DNA of 64,000 bases from Sipunculus nudus (GCA_026874595.1 CM049306.1:86131142-86195141); one strand, 5' to 3'. Counted from the stretch's first letter, positions 11,647-22,422 are shown. Made by a program: numbers and translations. The notes: generated from the letters alone by a model not told the origin.

Positions 11647-12829
11647 ACCTAGCGCCATTTCGGTCCTCTTACTTTGGAAAGTCACGTCAGAGTGCCTTTG
11701 CATCTTGCATCGAAGAATGCACTGTAAGGCTCTACGAGGATGCAAATATATTCGTATCATGGCCCTCATGTCCCTTGGCATAAACCAAACCTATCATTAG
11801 CTACTTTATAATATTATCTAATTTGGCTGTTTCACTTAGGCGACTCTACAGGCGACTACAGGCGACCAGGCTGTCACCGAAAAACAGGCGACAGGACCTC
11901 CGCTGCGACAATAGTCTATGACAAGCTACATATGGTTTGCGACGGTCTGACGACAAGCTACGACAAGCTGCCGACAACCGGCGACATAGTTGCCGCGACA
12001 AAGAACAACCACCTACGACAACCTATGACCACACTGGCGAAAACCTGCGACACCAGAATTCTTGCTTCGTCCGCCCGCGACAAGCTTCGACGATTCTCTA
12101 CCATGTGCTATGTGAGGAGCCGGACACAAGGATGGACCTTGTTTCAAGTAACAACATCCCGCGACAACACACACGACAACCCGCGTCACCTGGCGACAGC
12201 CTACGACAAGACCTACGACAACCCGCGTCAGCTGGCGACAGCCTACGACAGCACCTACGCCAGTAGAAGACAGGCTATGCTCATTGGCGACAAAAAAGCT
12301 GTCGCCTGAAAATTTTGAACATGTTGAAAATCCAGAGGCGACAGCTTCGTGGTCACGCGTCTTAGGGCGACTTCTGGCGACTACACGCGACCACCCGGCG
12401 ACCAGAGGCGACCCCCTGGTCGCCTGTAGTCGCCTGTAGAGTCGCCTAAGTAGGACAGCCCCATAACATACCAACCATGTACAAGATACATTGTGTTTTA
12501 GCTCAGGATTTTTGTCAACCCAAAATTACTCTTGAAATACTGACCGCATGAATACAAGCATGGCTCGCAGGGGTTATTGGGCGGTAGCCAACTTGTACGC
12601 GATACAGGGAATAACTCTTTACCATGGAGACAAACTTTCAGTTTGGTTTGTGGGTTCACATGTATTCCTTTGTGTTAATTCGTCTAATGTTTGCCTAGAT
12701 CTCAATGCAACAAAATGGATGATCGTTGCAGTTCATTCTCCCTTATGGCTTGTATCACGACTCAAGTTGGCCTTACCAGCCTAATATAAATGCCTGCTAA
12801 TTCGTATATTCACGGCTACCAAGCGACCA
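11647..12829 (+). repeat. Dispersed repeat RA, copy 1 (interrupted)
   Basis: Shares ordered blocks with 50019-50602 and 60020-60540: CCTAGCGCCATT, GTCAGAGTGCC, GGCTCTACGAGGAT, a CTGACCGC start, GGCTCGCA-GGGTTA, AGCCAACTTGTA, GTTCACATGTATTC and CTTGTATCACGACTCAAGT. It is split by the MITE at 11822-12463. No coding potential is recognised; the class is unknown. Confidence 0.75.
11822..12463. mobile_element. CGACA-rich Harbinger-like MITE nested in repeat RA
   Basis: Terminal inverted repeats of about 49 bp: the left reads ACTTAGGCGACTCTACAGG, and the right is its inverse. Both run on through GCGACTACAGGCGACCAGG. The flanking TAA is present on both sides (11819-11821 and 12464-12466). The uninterrupted copy at 50.2 kb reads ATCTAACAT at this point, which confirms TAA as the duplicated target. 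The interior is packed with CGACA/GGCGAC motifs, including a 42-bp unit repeated at about 12172-12255. The frames of 109-153 codons found here are shadows of these motifs. A 3-bp TAA duplication fits PIF/Harbinger; no transposase is present. Confidence 0.85.
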
Positions 12830-14688
12830 TACCGACTTTCAATTATATATCTGTTTTGTATAAAATGATTATGAAAGAAAATATTAGGAGTGGCTGAGTG
12901 ACACTTTCACACACACGCATAAACATGTGGCCAGCATTTTAGGGTTCAATGTGACTTGACTGTATATCACTCCAAACCTCAGTGAAAACTTTCACGCGCA
13001 CGTATGAACAAATAGCCATAAATATAAGGAGTGAATATTACTTGTATTTATATGAGATAACGTAACGTTTTTATCAGTATATGTATGTAATAGAAAATCC
13101 ATGTAACATTCAAATATAAACAAGGAGCACTTACAATGGATAAGCTTCACTACAGAAGAATTATAATTAAAAACGGACATATACATATAACATTAGTGAA
13201 ACATGAAATTTCGAAATAAATGTTCATGTGCATGTTTGTATGTGTGTAACGGGAGGGCAAATGTTTATGAAAAAGGCAAGTAATATTTTTGTTTACCTTC
13301 ACAAGCACCATTGCCAAGGTTCAATGATTGTGGAACGGTGGAGGGACACTGTATGACTCAAAAAGGACGCAGGGACGCGTCATCAATATTTGCGATTCTA
13401 TCAATAACATTGCTATTAATAAATATGCACTTTAAGTTTTGTTGCATGAACAAGGGAGAATTTCCTAATATGATATCCGTCACAGTATTTGCGATATTTC
13501 GTACTATTTACCATTATATTTAATATAGACGTGCTTTAATTTTGCTACATTTTTAATGTTCATGTTTATAAAATCTATTTATATATAGGCAGAGTTGTCC
13601 TCCGGTGCCAAATATGCAATATTCCATTTTAGGACATATTTCTGCATGTGAGTAATTTGACAACTGCCATTTGACATGGTGTATCAGACTATGCAGGTCA
13701 TAAATATTGAGCGTGAAATATCAGGGCTGCGAAATGACGCAAGTCCCGCACTGACCACAGGTCAGTCGTTCACGGACATCCATTTCTGTAGTAAGTGAAC
13801 TGAATAGAGACCATTAAGCCGGTAATCGCAGACTGCCATATTTTATTGAACTCACGCATTTACGTTGGCCGGCCATCTCTATGGCACAGCACCTAAGGGA
13901 TTAATTATTTTCCGTGAGAGTTGAAAGTAAATTTGATATGGGGAACTTGTCAATGGAGCCACTTGACAATTTACCATAAATTCTCATGAAATACCCAGGT
14001 CCAGCACTGTTATTATGGTACAAGGCTGTCAGTATAATAAAGTGTCCTTAGTATTTAACATCAATTTCATATAGCCAACATCTGACGACCACAGACCACT
14101 TATTGTAAAGGGTCAGTAATTAAACAATATAACGTGTATATTATCATAGCGCGGGACTCCTAATACATCCCCGCGTTAGTTGGACAGCTGCGCTGGTATA
14201 AGGTCATCTGTAAGCTGACCGGTTGCACAAATAAATAGTTTCGTACTTGGCCAGACGCGCACACGTGTAAGTTATTGATTCCGGTGTTTGGCGCCCGAGG
14301 GTTTTGTGGGAGCCGGCGGGTTGCGTTGTGTCTGGCTGGTATAAGACAGGATTTCAAAGCATTAGAAGCTTGGGACGTTTCATCCTTTTACTTTATTACA
14401 TAGACAGTGACGGGGCATGTCTCTTTGGAAAGTAGCCAGGTAACATTCGGTAATTGACATCAAAAACAAGAGTGTATCCCAGATCAACTGCTGACGTGTG
14501 TGCGTTAGTGTGTTTGACTATTGGCCCTTTTACATGCAGACGTTAACTCGTGTATTTATCGTTTGCGTATAAGATTTGACATATATACGTGACATTAACG
14601 TCCTGCAAGTACATTCACAATTCAGTATGTTCAAGCAATACCTATGCTAGTTATTAATTATTTTTTTTTAAATTTCATTTCAGGTCTA
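12830..14688. other. No gene or repeat recognised
   Basis: About 1.9 kb of AT-rich DNA. A small hairpin, ACTGACC-ACA-GGTCAGT, lies near 13755. A slightly GC-richer patch at about 14160-14350 has no recognisable coding. Confidence 0.4.
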
Positions 14689-15026
14689 GACCAAAAAAAA
14701 AAGGTTTGGTTCTCAGACACCTTTTTCAGAAATCAGTGCATGAGGGCGATTTTATATTATTTTTTTAGCTCTTTTGTATGTTTCGAAAAAATGTCATATG
14801 ATAAGGGAAAAGCATGATAATTATACAGAATTGTTTTGCTAATCTGGTAAACGACTGTATAACAAAGGAAATCTCGTCAAAATTGTATTATTTATCTTCT
14901 TAAAAGAAATGTCCAAGCGGCTGGAGCTCAAAATTGGAAAGTTTCTATTGAAAATCAATATAACATTTTTGATGCGGGGGGTTAAAATTGACGCGCGCGG
15001 TGCCTGAGAAATATATTTTTTTTGCC
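14689..15026 (+). mobile_element. GGCC-ended MITE family M1, copy 2
   Basis: Same family as 1803-2093 and 30221-30521. The left end is ACCAAAAAAAAAAGGTTTGG with TTCTCAGACAC, the right GTGCCTGAGAAATATA ending TTTTTTTTGCC. The interior shares GCTGGAGCTCAAAATTGG, TATTGAAAATCAA and GATGCGGGGGGTTAAAATT. It is about 45 bp longer than the other copies. No coding capacity. Confidence 0.8.
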
Positions 15027-15600
15027 TAACTGGTTGTTGTTTGATGTTTTGATTAAAAAACAACATGTTCCTGTCTGAACAACTGGTGCTGTTTGATTGC
15101 AGCCCTTTCAACAAGCGAGACCTTGCAAATAGGTTCACATGACATTTAAAATTACCTAAGCAACTTTTACTTAGATGTGTATGTATACTGCATGTCGGTA
15201 TGTGAATGGGTTATATGATTCAATGACAGATGACATATCCTATCTCCTATATGATATCATTGCGTGATAACGCTGATGTGCATGGCGTGGGCTATTCTAT
15301 ACTACGTTAAACCTGCTGATTGCACAGGCCACCTGTTCCAATTATCACCACCAGGATAAACCAATTTCGATGAAACACTGTCAGCTAAGTTAACGCTCTG
15401 AATATCAAAGCACCATAAACTAAAGTAATACTATACTCAATAACCATTAACAGTAAATAACCGATATATATCAAGCCTCGGTCGCACTTAGATAAATATT
15501 AATACCACAAATGGGTCAAGGCTGGAAAGATGAAAAACATCGCTCCTTTAACACATGGTGACTAAAAAGTCTCTAAACTCATGTACTTTATACACTTGTA
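15027..15600. other. No gene or repeat recognised
   Basis: AT-rich spacer between two MITEs. Nothing is supported. Confidence 0.4.
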
Positions 15601-16380
15601 AAGGTCCAGTCACACGAGGGGATACAACCAGTTCTGACTAGCCAAGATCACTCGCAAGACGTTTGTACGACAAATCGCTGGTGGTCGCGAACGATCGCAG
15701 AAGGAAATAGTGTCACAGGGAAGCCTTTGATCCTGCACAAAACCTCCCAAAGACGGGAACAGTCGTGGGTAGTCGTAGCTGATCGCAAGTTGTCTTTAAG
15801 CAGTCGAAGCTGATCGGAAAATGTCTTTCAGCGGTCGTAGCTGATCGTAAGTTGACTTTAAACAGTCGTAGATGGTCGGAAGTTGTGTTTAAGCAGCTGT
15901 AGCTGATCGAAAGGTGTCTTTAAGCAGTCGTAGATGATCATAAGTTTTCTGTAAGCACTCGTACATGACTGTAAGTTGCCTTAAAGAGGCAGTCGTAACT
16001 GACCATGAGTCGTCTTTAAGCGTTGTCAGGTTCAAGCGACGTTTTAAGATGGTCTTACGCAATTCAAGCCACAATTTGCCTGAACGCCCAGCGATCAGTC
16101 ATTAAGATGGTCTAACAACAGTGGTATGACTATCGCATGACCACATATGACCAGTCGCAAGATTGTCATGGATAGTCTTATGCTGGTGGTCCGACAAGTC
16201 GACACAGGTCGCACGACACATCGTAGATGGTCACTGGAGGTTTTGTTTTGCGATAGTGTACCCCTAAAATGTTACCGCATAAGGTTTTATGCCAAAAAGT
16301 TGCGGTCAGTGGCCATGACCGCCTGTTTTCTGCGACATGACGCGGAGGGAGGTGATCGTAGCTTAGGTGTGACTGGGCCC
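15601..16380. mobile_element. MITE with internal 31-bp minisatellite, next to the K+ channel
   Basis: The ends are inverted: left AAGGTCCAGTCACAC, right (complement) AGGGCCCAGTCACAC. The interior is rich in GATCG and GTCG motifs and holds eight tandem units at 15771-16021. The target duplication is unclear. The end style resembles PIF/Harbinger MITEs. Some bivalve elements with central tandem arrays have been assigned to Helitron-like classes, so the class is open. Confidence 0.75.
15771..16021 (+). repeat. 31-bp minisatellite, eight units, inside the MITE
   Basis: Units of 31 bp (one of 34) start at 15771, 15802, 15833, 15864, 15895, 15926, 15957 and 15991. The consensus starts AGTCGTAGCTGATCG, is followed by TAAGTTGTCTTTAAGC, and shows point differences between units. 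The 61-codon minus frame here is a shadow of the repeat. Confidence 0.85.
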
Positions 16381-16966
16381 TAGACATCTTTGAGAGATGA
16401 GTGAAAAATGATGATCATTTATTCTATTTGAGTTTCACACCTGTGCATGTTAATTTTTGTAACCCTGAAGTACCACTTATAATGGGAATCTAACGTATAC
16501 AAATAGACACAACTATAGATCACCAAACAGTTCAGATTGCGTATTTCATAAAGATTAACATATCACATAACAACTACAGCTATTGATACTTTTGATAAAT
16601 GATTTGCATAACACTTTGTATAGTCTTCAGATTAATTGGCATACGTAGTATACATTAATAAGAAAAGACCATACCAGCATGATTTCCCCACATATGCCTT
16701 GGAGCAGTCACCAAAAATGTGCACGGAACACAAACATGAATATGCTTGGTCAGGTTTACATCAAAAAAGACTTCAAACGTAAAGAATTGCATGTGGCTAT
16801 TGTATACCTTTTGCTAATAACTCCAGCAAAGTACGAATGTAATGAAAAATCTAGGTACATGTTTAATAAACACAAAAAGTGTAAATGAGAATTGCTGACA
16901 ATGTTTCAAACATAATAAGATGGCGTTATTGCTCCATAAATATGGCCGATGCGGCGCTATGAATTG
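16381..16966 (-). other. 3' flank of the K+ channel gene
   Basis: AT-rich DNA between the channel stop and the neighbouring MITE. A minus-strand AATAAA lies at 16418-16423, about 545 nt past the stop and just short of the MITE end. It is the only polyadenylation-like hexamer I noted here, and I did not search exhaustively. If it is used, the 3' UTR would end almost at the transposon. No other feature was seen. Confidence 0.25.
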
Positions 16967-18424
16967 CTATATGTGGCGCCCCCTCCCTGTTTTATGAGTG
17001 TAGAATCGGTTGAAGTTGCCGGTAATAATGGGAACAGGAATTGCAAGAGTTAACACTCCTACCAGTGTGCATACAGCCCCGACCAACTTCCCCCATGGAC
17101 CGACAGGGACCTTGTCTCCGTATCCAACCGTTGTCATGGTAATTATACTCCACCAAAATGCGTCAGGGATGCTTTGTATCTGCGATCCCGGCATGCCAAG
17201 TTCAGCGTAGTAAATAGCACTAGAAAAGACGAGGAGACAAACCGCTAATGCGATCAGGAAAAGCGCCAATCCCTCGAAACTGGCCTTAAATGTGAGCACC
17301 AGAACTTGTAAGCCTGTTGAATGTTTTGTTAGTTTGAACACACGGACAAGTCGAATTACCCGCAAGAAAGCGAGGGATGCACTAGATTTAGCACTGGCAC
17401 AGCTCATGGTCGACACTACATTAATGAAGGTCACGTAGTATGGCAGCACTGCCGTGACATCTACTAGGTTATTGAAATCCTTCCAGAAGCGGAGCTTGTC
17501 AGGGCATGCGAGGTAGCGGATGATGAACTCAATGGTGAACCATGCCGTGCATATAGTCTCTATCACAAAGAACGGGTCCAGGAAATTGGGTGCTGCGTCT
17601 TCTACACAGTGGCTTTCCGAGAAGACGGGCAACGTTTCAACGCAGAATAACACGATGGATACAATGGTTATAATCACTGATATCACAGCTATCAGAAACG
17701 CAGTGGTCGACGATTCGGGATATTCAAATAACATCCATATTTGTCGTTGAATCCGCCCTTTCGGGAGGACGTAATTTTCCGTGGTATATCCTTCTGTTCG
17801 TCTATACTCTTCCACCGCCTCCGACTCTAGCTCGTAGAAGTACATTTCCGTGAGGAAGACATCTTCGGGGACGTTTGCCGGCCGTTTTAGTTTCCCACCA
17901 TGCTGGAAATATGCGAAAATAGCCTCAAAGCTCGGCCGATGACGATCTAGAAAATACTCGTCGCGTGTACGGTCATAGTATTTGTTTCGTTTTTGCGGGT
18001 TTCCTAAAAGCGTATCTGGATGTTTATCCAACACGGCAAGACGTGTTTCAAAATGCATACCACTGACATTGATACGGATAACTTCACAGCCACACCGACT
18101 GCAGTCATGCTCCCCATCTCCTGTAGGTGGCGTAGGGGGCGTCACCCGTATCACGTCTTCGTCGTCCGTGCTTTCCTCGTGAAAGGCTCCGGGGGCCGGC
18201 GTAATGTGTATTTCCGGTACCTTAGACCCAGCTTGGTGGAGTACTTTATGTTTGACGTGGTTACTGTTTATAAGATCGAGACTGCGCGTTTTGTATGCCA
18301 GTAATCGCGTGCTCTCTTTCGATTCGGCCGCTTCGGCGGCTTCTTGGGTCGGCTCCGTGACGTACGTCATCCTAGTACGGCAGCCTCGATCTGTCATGTC
18401 AGACAGTCGCGGAAACATAAACAT
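16967..18424 (-). CDS. Voltage-gated K+ channel alpha subunit, Kv1/Shaker family, single coding exon
   Basis: Predicted plasma-membrane tetrameric K+ channel subunit that opens on depolarisation. Residues are numbered from the ATG at 18424 (485 aa). The acidic, low-complexity N-terminus spans about 1-110. The T1 tetramerisation domain is about 114-213 (RINVSG, TLLGNP, DEYFLDRHRPSF). S1 is about 240-264, with the Kv1-type FCVETLP end. S2 is about 284-305, with the WFTIEF charge-transfer motif. S3 is about 317-337, S4 about 350-369, S5 about 386-408. The filter TVGYGD is 432-437, and S6 about 444-471 carries the P463-V-P465 gate. T1 lacks the Cys-Cys zinc site of Kv2-4, and together with the S1-S2 sequence this points to Kv1. 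Oddities: S4 is three residues short, the S4-S5 linker reads KASFEGL where Shaker has KASMREL, and only about 15 residues follow S6, with no PDZ-type tail visible. No introns are seen in the ORF. Stop TAG is at 16967-16969. A spliced alternative C-terminus cannot be excluded. Confidence 0.97.
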   Translation of the reverse strand: MFMFPRLSDMTDRGCRTRMTYVTEPTQEAAEAAESKESTRLLAYKTRSLDLINSNHVKHKVLHQAGSKVPEIHITPAPGAFHEESTDDEDVIRVTPPTPPTGDGEHDCSRCGCEVIRINVSGMHFETRLAVLDKHPDTLLGNPQKRNKYYDRTRDEYFLDRHRPSFEAIFAYFQHGGKLKRPANVPEDVFLTEMYFYELESEAVEEYRRTEGYTTENYVLPKGRIQRQIWMLFEYPESSTTAFLIAVISVIITIVSIVLFCVETLPVFSESHCVEDAAPNFLDPFFVIETICTAWFTIEFIIRYLACPDKLRFWKDFNNLVDVTAVLPYYVTFINVVSTMSCASAKSSASLAFLRVIRLVRVFKLTKHSTGLQVLVLTFKASFEGLALFLIALAVCLLVFSSAIYYAELGMPGSQIQSIPDAFWWSIITMTTVGYGDKVPVGPWGKLVGAVCTLVGVLTLAIPVPIITGNFNRFYTHKTGRGRHI

Positions 18425-18430
18425 GGCAGC
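18422..18430 (-). promoter_or_regulatory. Start-codon context that decides the K+ channel start
   Basis: The open frame extends 51 nt further upstream only from a GTG codon at 18473-18475, which is not a usual eukaryotic start. An in-frame TGA lies at 18500-18502. The first ATG is at 18422-18424, preceded by GCTGCC with a purine at -3, a good Kozak-type context. A second ATG lies two codons on. I therefore set the start at 18424. A 5' splice junction just upstream of the ATG is possible but not needed. Confidence 0.7.
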
Positions 18431-19959
18431 GGTTACTGCCCTTTCTCCTTCGCACACCCTTTCATTAGTATGCACTTTACAAGCTATAGTCTGATAAGGT
18501 CACCCAGCTCTCTGTAATAAATGTCAGAAAACCAACTTAAATTATCCATATTTCATGGACCTATAAACGTTGCTGGTTCAGTTGTGTTATTTTTATGTAA
18601 CGCTCGCTGGCCGTGCGCTGTCCATTGTGTCCACTACCGTGAGGGTGACCAGGTTGACCACCAATTCAAACTAGCAGCTGTGGAAATATGAACAATCGGA
18701 GCGCCTTGTTTCTGGACCTTTATCTGTCCTATTGTCTGCAGAACACGGTCGTAGTCCGGTCATAAGCGTCGATATGACGTGGGACCATCCAATCCACGGC
18801 GATCTGTCTTTGTGGCGCTAAATGTCGATATTCAAAGCATATTTGTAGACCAATTAGTTTGCCGTGAAAGCGCCAAAATACCCAGATTAATGCTGGCAGT
18901 TCTATCTCACAGCCGCATAGCAACAAATTGGAAATTGTTTTTGTATAATCAATTTGGTGTACATCAATGCCTGGCTTTCATCCGATCGTAGGTTGCCTAT
19001 ATTCTTAAGAGCATCTCCCTGCGTATGGAGATTATAAACGGAAAAGGCTTCTTAATAACCTGATCTTAACATAGAAACCTTATTATAAATTTCAAGAAGA
19101 ATTTTCAACAACTTACTCAGGTAAATCAAAGATTTCTTTAGTTATAACAATCCTAAAGTCCAGAAAAATCTTACGCCACAGGTCCTACATTATGGCTTTT
19201 GATTTATCAGTTTAAAAAGTCGTGCACAGGTTCATGAGATCTGATTTTTTAAACACTGTTTTTTTTTCGGCCTTTTAAAGACAAGATTCACCCACCTTAA
19301 TTTATCCTGGCATTGTAAGTAAAACTTCCGGGAAGAATTGACTTGCATCTATAACAACGATCATCAGCTTCAAATTGTATCCAATCAACTTTGACAGTCC
19401 AGACGGAACCTGGAGCGTAAACTAGCAGTGCACCTGGCTCAGCTAGCACAGGCTTATTTATAATATAAGACACAACAGCGACAACTTCCTCCGTATATTT
19501 GAGGTGACTTCTCCGTAGATTGACTCCAGCAGTCGTGGTAATCCAGTATTAAAACAAGACACAATGAAAAAGAAAAAAAAAAGATGAATGTCCGGTTGAG
19601 GTTAAATTTCTCCGTGAGCCGCACGGACTGACCACTGGTCATCATCATAAACATAAAACAAGAGGTCGTACTTGTTATGGCTACCGCGAACTATCATCAT
19701 CCGACTCGTAAAAATATCCTGAGGTCAAGACGAACAGTTTAAGATAGAGAGCTGGGGAACAGATTCCCTGCCCTCAATTTGCCTGTTGGTCGGTTTAGCG
19801 GTAGCGCTTGTAACATACCCCTGGACAGGGATGGGAGCCAGCTGCATTTGTGGCCAGTAGTGTACTTCACCCACGAGTACTCCTTTCCTATGTCCGATCC
19901 AGGTAATCACATTTCCATTGGCTGAAACTTGTTACGACGTAAATAAGTTTTATGGTTTA
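18425..19959. other. Upstream region of the K+ channel gene, nothing recognised
   Basis: About 1.5 kb without a convincing ORF or repeat. It would contain the proximal promoter if transcription starts close to the ATG. I see no clear TATA box at a sensible distance and no conserved block that I recognise. Confidence 0.3.
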
Positions 19960-21060
19960 TCATACACATATTCTAGGGTCGTTAAACATACTCGCACGCC
20001 CGCGAGGAAGGCCAGAGTCTGGTTACTATAAAATTGTTGTAAATATCAATATGACCTTACGAGCTCTTCATGTACGGTGACAAAATAAAACGCAGCAGTG
20101 ACCAAGCGAAAGAACGACCCATCTGGCCAACCATCACACGCCAACTAATTACTACCAAATGTCACACGAAAAGTGTCACTCACAGCTGATTGGACGCCAC
20201 AGCGGACAACCACGCTGGCCTACAACCAGCGACGTTTTCATCTTGGTCTTGTTATTTTAATATAGACAGTAACAGGATTATTAGTGGATAATCAAAAGGG
20301 TTTAGAACCAGAACTCGGTCCCTTAGCCGTTTGTCGCTTGACGTTGTGAAAGAAAGTATCAGAACGCCTAAGCCACTATTTGCGTGATGGCTAGCAATCC
20401 GTCTCGGGAGACCTCGGGCGCGAGCCAGAACGCCCGCTCTCAGTTGCGTTTACCGGTGACTCCTCGCTTTCATTTCGTTTTATGATCTGGCCAGGTTTCC
20501 TACGGGCCTGTCTTTCATCTCGAGTCCAGTTCAGCTTGCACACCTTTACCAGAGACCCGCTACCACCTCGTTTGCTGTAACCATCATTGATATTCCCTAT
20601 TAGGTGATATTCGGCGGAAGGCATTATTTGGAAGCCCTGCGGCTCGGGAAAGCTTTACGCTGGGGAGTACTGTTATGGACTCGCTAGCACGGGCTGGCCG
20701 GCAACCATCACACGTCCCACAGACCACACAACGCGCAATCGATCTGGCATGGCAGTAAACGCCATTCCCTTCACTCCGCTGTGAGAGACCAAGTCGATCT
20801 AATAACCAGGGTCACCAATAACCCATGTAGGTGCCACTCAACCACACAGGCATCTTAGAAAATTGAGTTTATCAGCGGTCAGTGTCAGCTATAGATTCTC
20901 GGCCTGAGCTACCGGCCATGACTGTTGTTGCCGTGAGTATCGGAAATGTCTCAAACTCAGCTCCCGGTTTACCCCGCCTCCTTTCACGGTCTGTCACAGT
21001 TTATAAGCTGTCGGGTGGATCTCGGAGAGAGCCCCGCGGGGTTGTCTGATGGTCAGAAGA
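19960..21060. other. GC- and CpG-richer block of unknown nature upstream of the K+ channel
   Basis: Base composition rises clearly above the surrounding AT-rich DNA, with many CpG steps, most clearly at about 20330-20560 and 20630-21060. Small open frames occur on both strands (a 30-codon plus frame from 20388, a 77-codon minus frame at 20391-20624). None resembles a known protein. It could be a promoter with a noncoding 5' exon for the channel about 2 kb away, or an unrecognised repeat. Confidence 0.3.
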
Positions 21061-21944
21061 AATGCTCCCAAACGAAGAATCTGCCAGACCAATCAGTTAC
21101 TTAAGGTATTTATTTGGTCGCTTTGGGGCATTAAATAATCACATTTGTAACGCTGTGGATGTACAATTTGTCCCGCCCACCAGATTTTTTAAAATGATTT
21201 TTCAATGTAACAGAATCAAATTAGGGTTCCTTTGTGTAAATTTTAGTATGTTTATATCTATATTATCTGTGCTTCGTTATATAATAATTTATAGCAAAGC
21301 CTCATGCATACAGTTTTATTTTACCAACATCTCGGATTTACAAAAACATATTTGTAAATGCTCTCATAAAGAATGTTGTCAGCATATTACCATTTTAATT
21401 TTAAAAAAGTTATATAATTTTGATACTTCCACTTATATGTAATATGATTTCTGTGGTTTGGTTCATTTTCTTAACCACTTTGGAGTTGTTATATAAGATT
21501 AAGCTTTTTTTCAATAATTGAACATTTGAAAAAATGCTGATTTAATAATCACACATTATTGCATTATACATTCCCCTTATGGCGCTAATCATCCAAGACT
21601 TCATCAATATTATGATTATTTACCAAACGCTTAAATTGAAAAAAAATAGAACATGGACACCTATTGCTTTAGCTATTGCTTTCCTGGACAAATATTCGAT
21701 CATATAATTAAAATATTCTAACATGTTAAAAAATAACTCATGAAGAAACCACTAAGCAACATTAGCCCGACGTATGCCAGTACTAGTTTTAACTCAATTT
21801 AACTAGATATTGTCCATTTGTTATTTCATCATTTCTATTGTAATATAATTAAGGATAATATCGAGACTAACAAATTGCAATAAATCGAGCTTTTGTCACA
21901 ATTTTAGGATTGATATATTTGTTCAGAATTAATATACCAGGGGC
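21061..21944. other. No gene recognised; AT-rich
   Basis: A 126-codon plus frame at 21062-21442 is strongly AT-biased. It has no recognised domain and no clear splice or start context. I do not call it a gene. Confidence 0.35.
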
Positions 21945-21949
21945 GGATC

Positions 21950-21998
21950 CAGGATTTAGGAAAAGACCCCCTGGACCCCCCCCCCCGGATCCGCTTCT
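21950..21998. mobile_element. Very short GGCGGATCC-ended element
   Basis: About 49 bp: left end CAGGGGCGGATCCAGGATTT, right end GGATCCGCTTCTG, with a C-rich run between them. TATAC flanks both sides directly, a 5-bp target duplication. It appears to be a minimal, internally deleted member of the family seen complete at 60281-60479. Confidence 0.7.
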
Positions 21999-22422
21999 GT
22001 ATACCATGAACATAAATACTTCATAAATAAAATAAAATATACTTGAATCAGGCTTAATTCCTAATAAGCATGCAACGTTTGAACAAATCGGGGCAAAGAG
22101 TTGTTTTAGACTTTCACTAACGGTTGTGCAATTTGATTGGTCGATTTTATCAATATTTGGTTGAAAATGCTCTTATTTCTAAGTAACTGTTGAATTGATT
22201 GCCTATACATACTCATTAAAGATCACCCGTTCAGTGACACTAGGAACGCAATCATTTCAACACTTTATTTATAATTAGACCAAATTTGACAATATAGTAC
22301 ATTGTATTTCACAATCACGTACAATTCGGTACTAACCGCTTTTCTTCCGGTAGAAAGAGCAGAGGTGTGATGGAACCATGGAGGTAGCGTGCCGTGACAC
22401 ACATTTGTCATACCTTTGATTA

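Noticed and set aside
11932-12474. Protein-coding frames of 109-153 codons on both strands
   Set aside because: All are readings of the CGACA/GGCGAC-rich MITE, in several frames and both strands at once.
18425-18475. Longer 502-residue K+ channel from an upstream start
   Set aside because: The upstream start codon is GTG. The first ATG, in good context, is at 18424.
16967-18475. Plus-strand frames of 66-96 codons opposite the K+ channel
   Set aside because: They are antisense shadows of a strongly coding minus strand.
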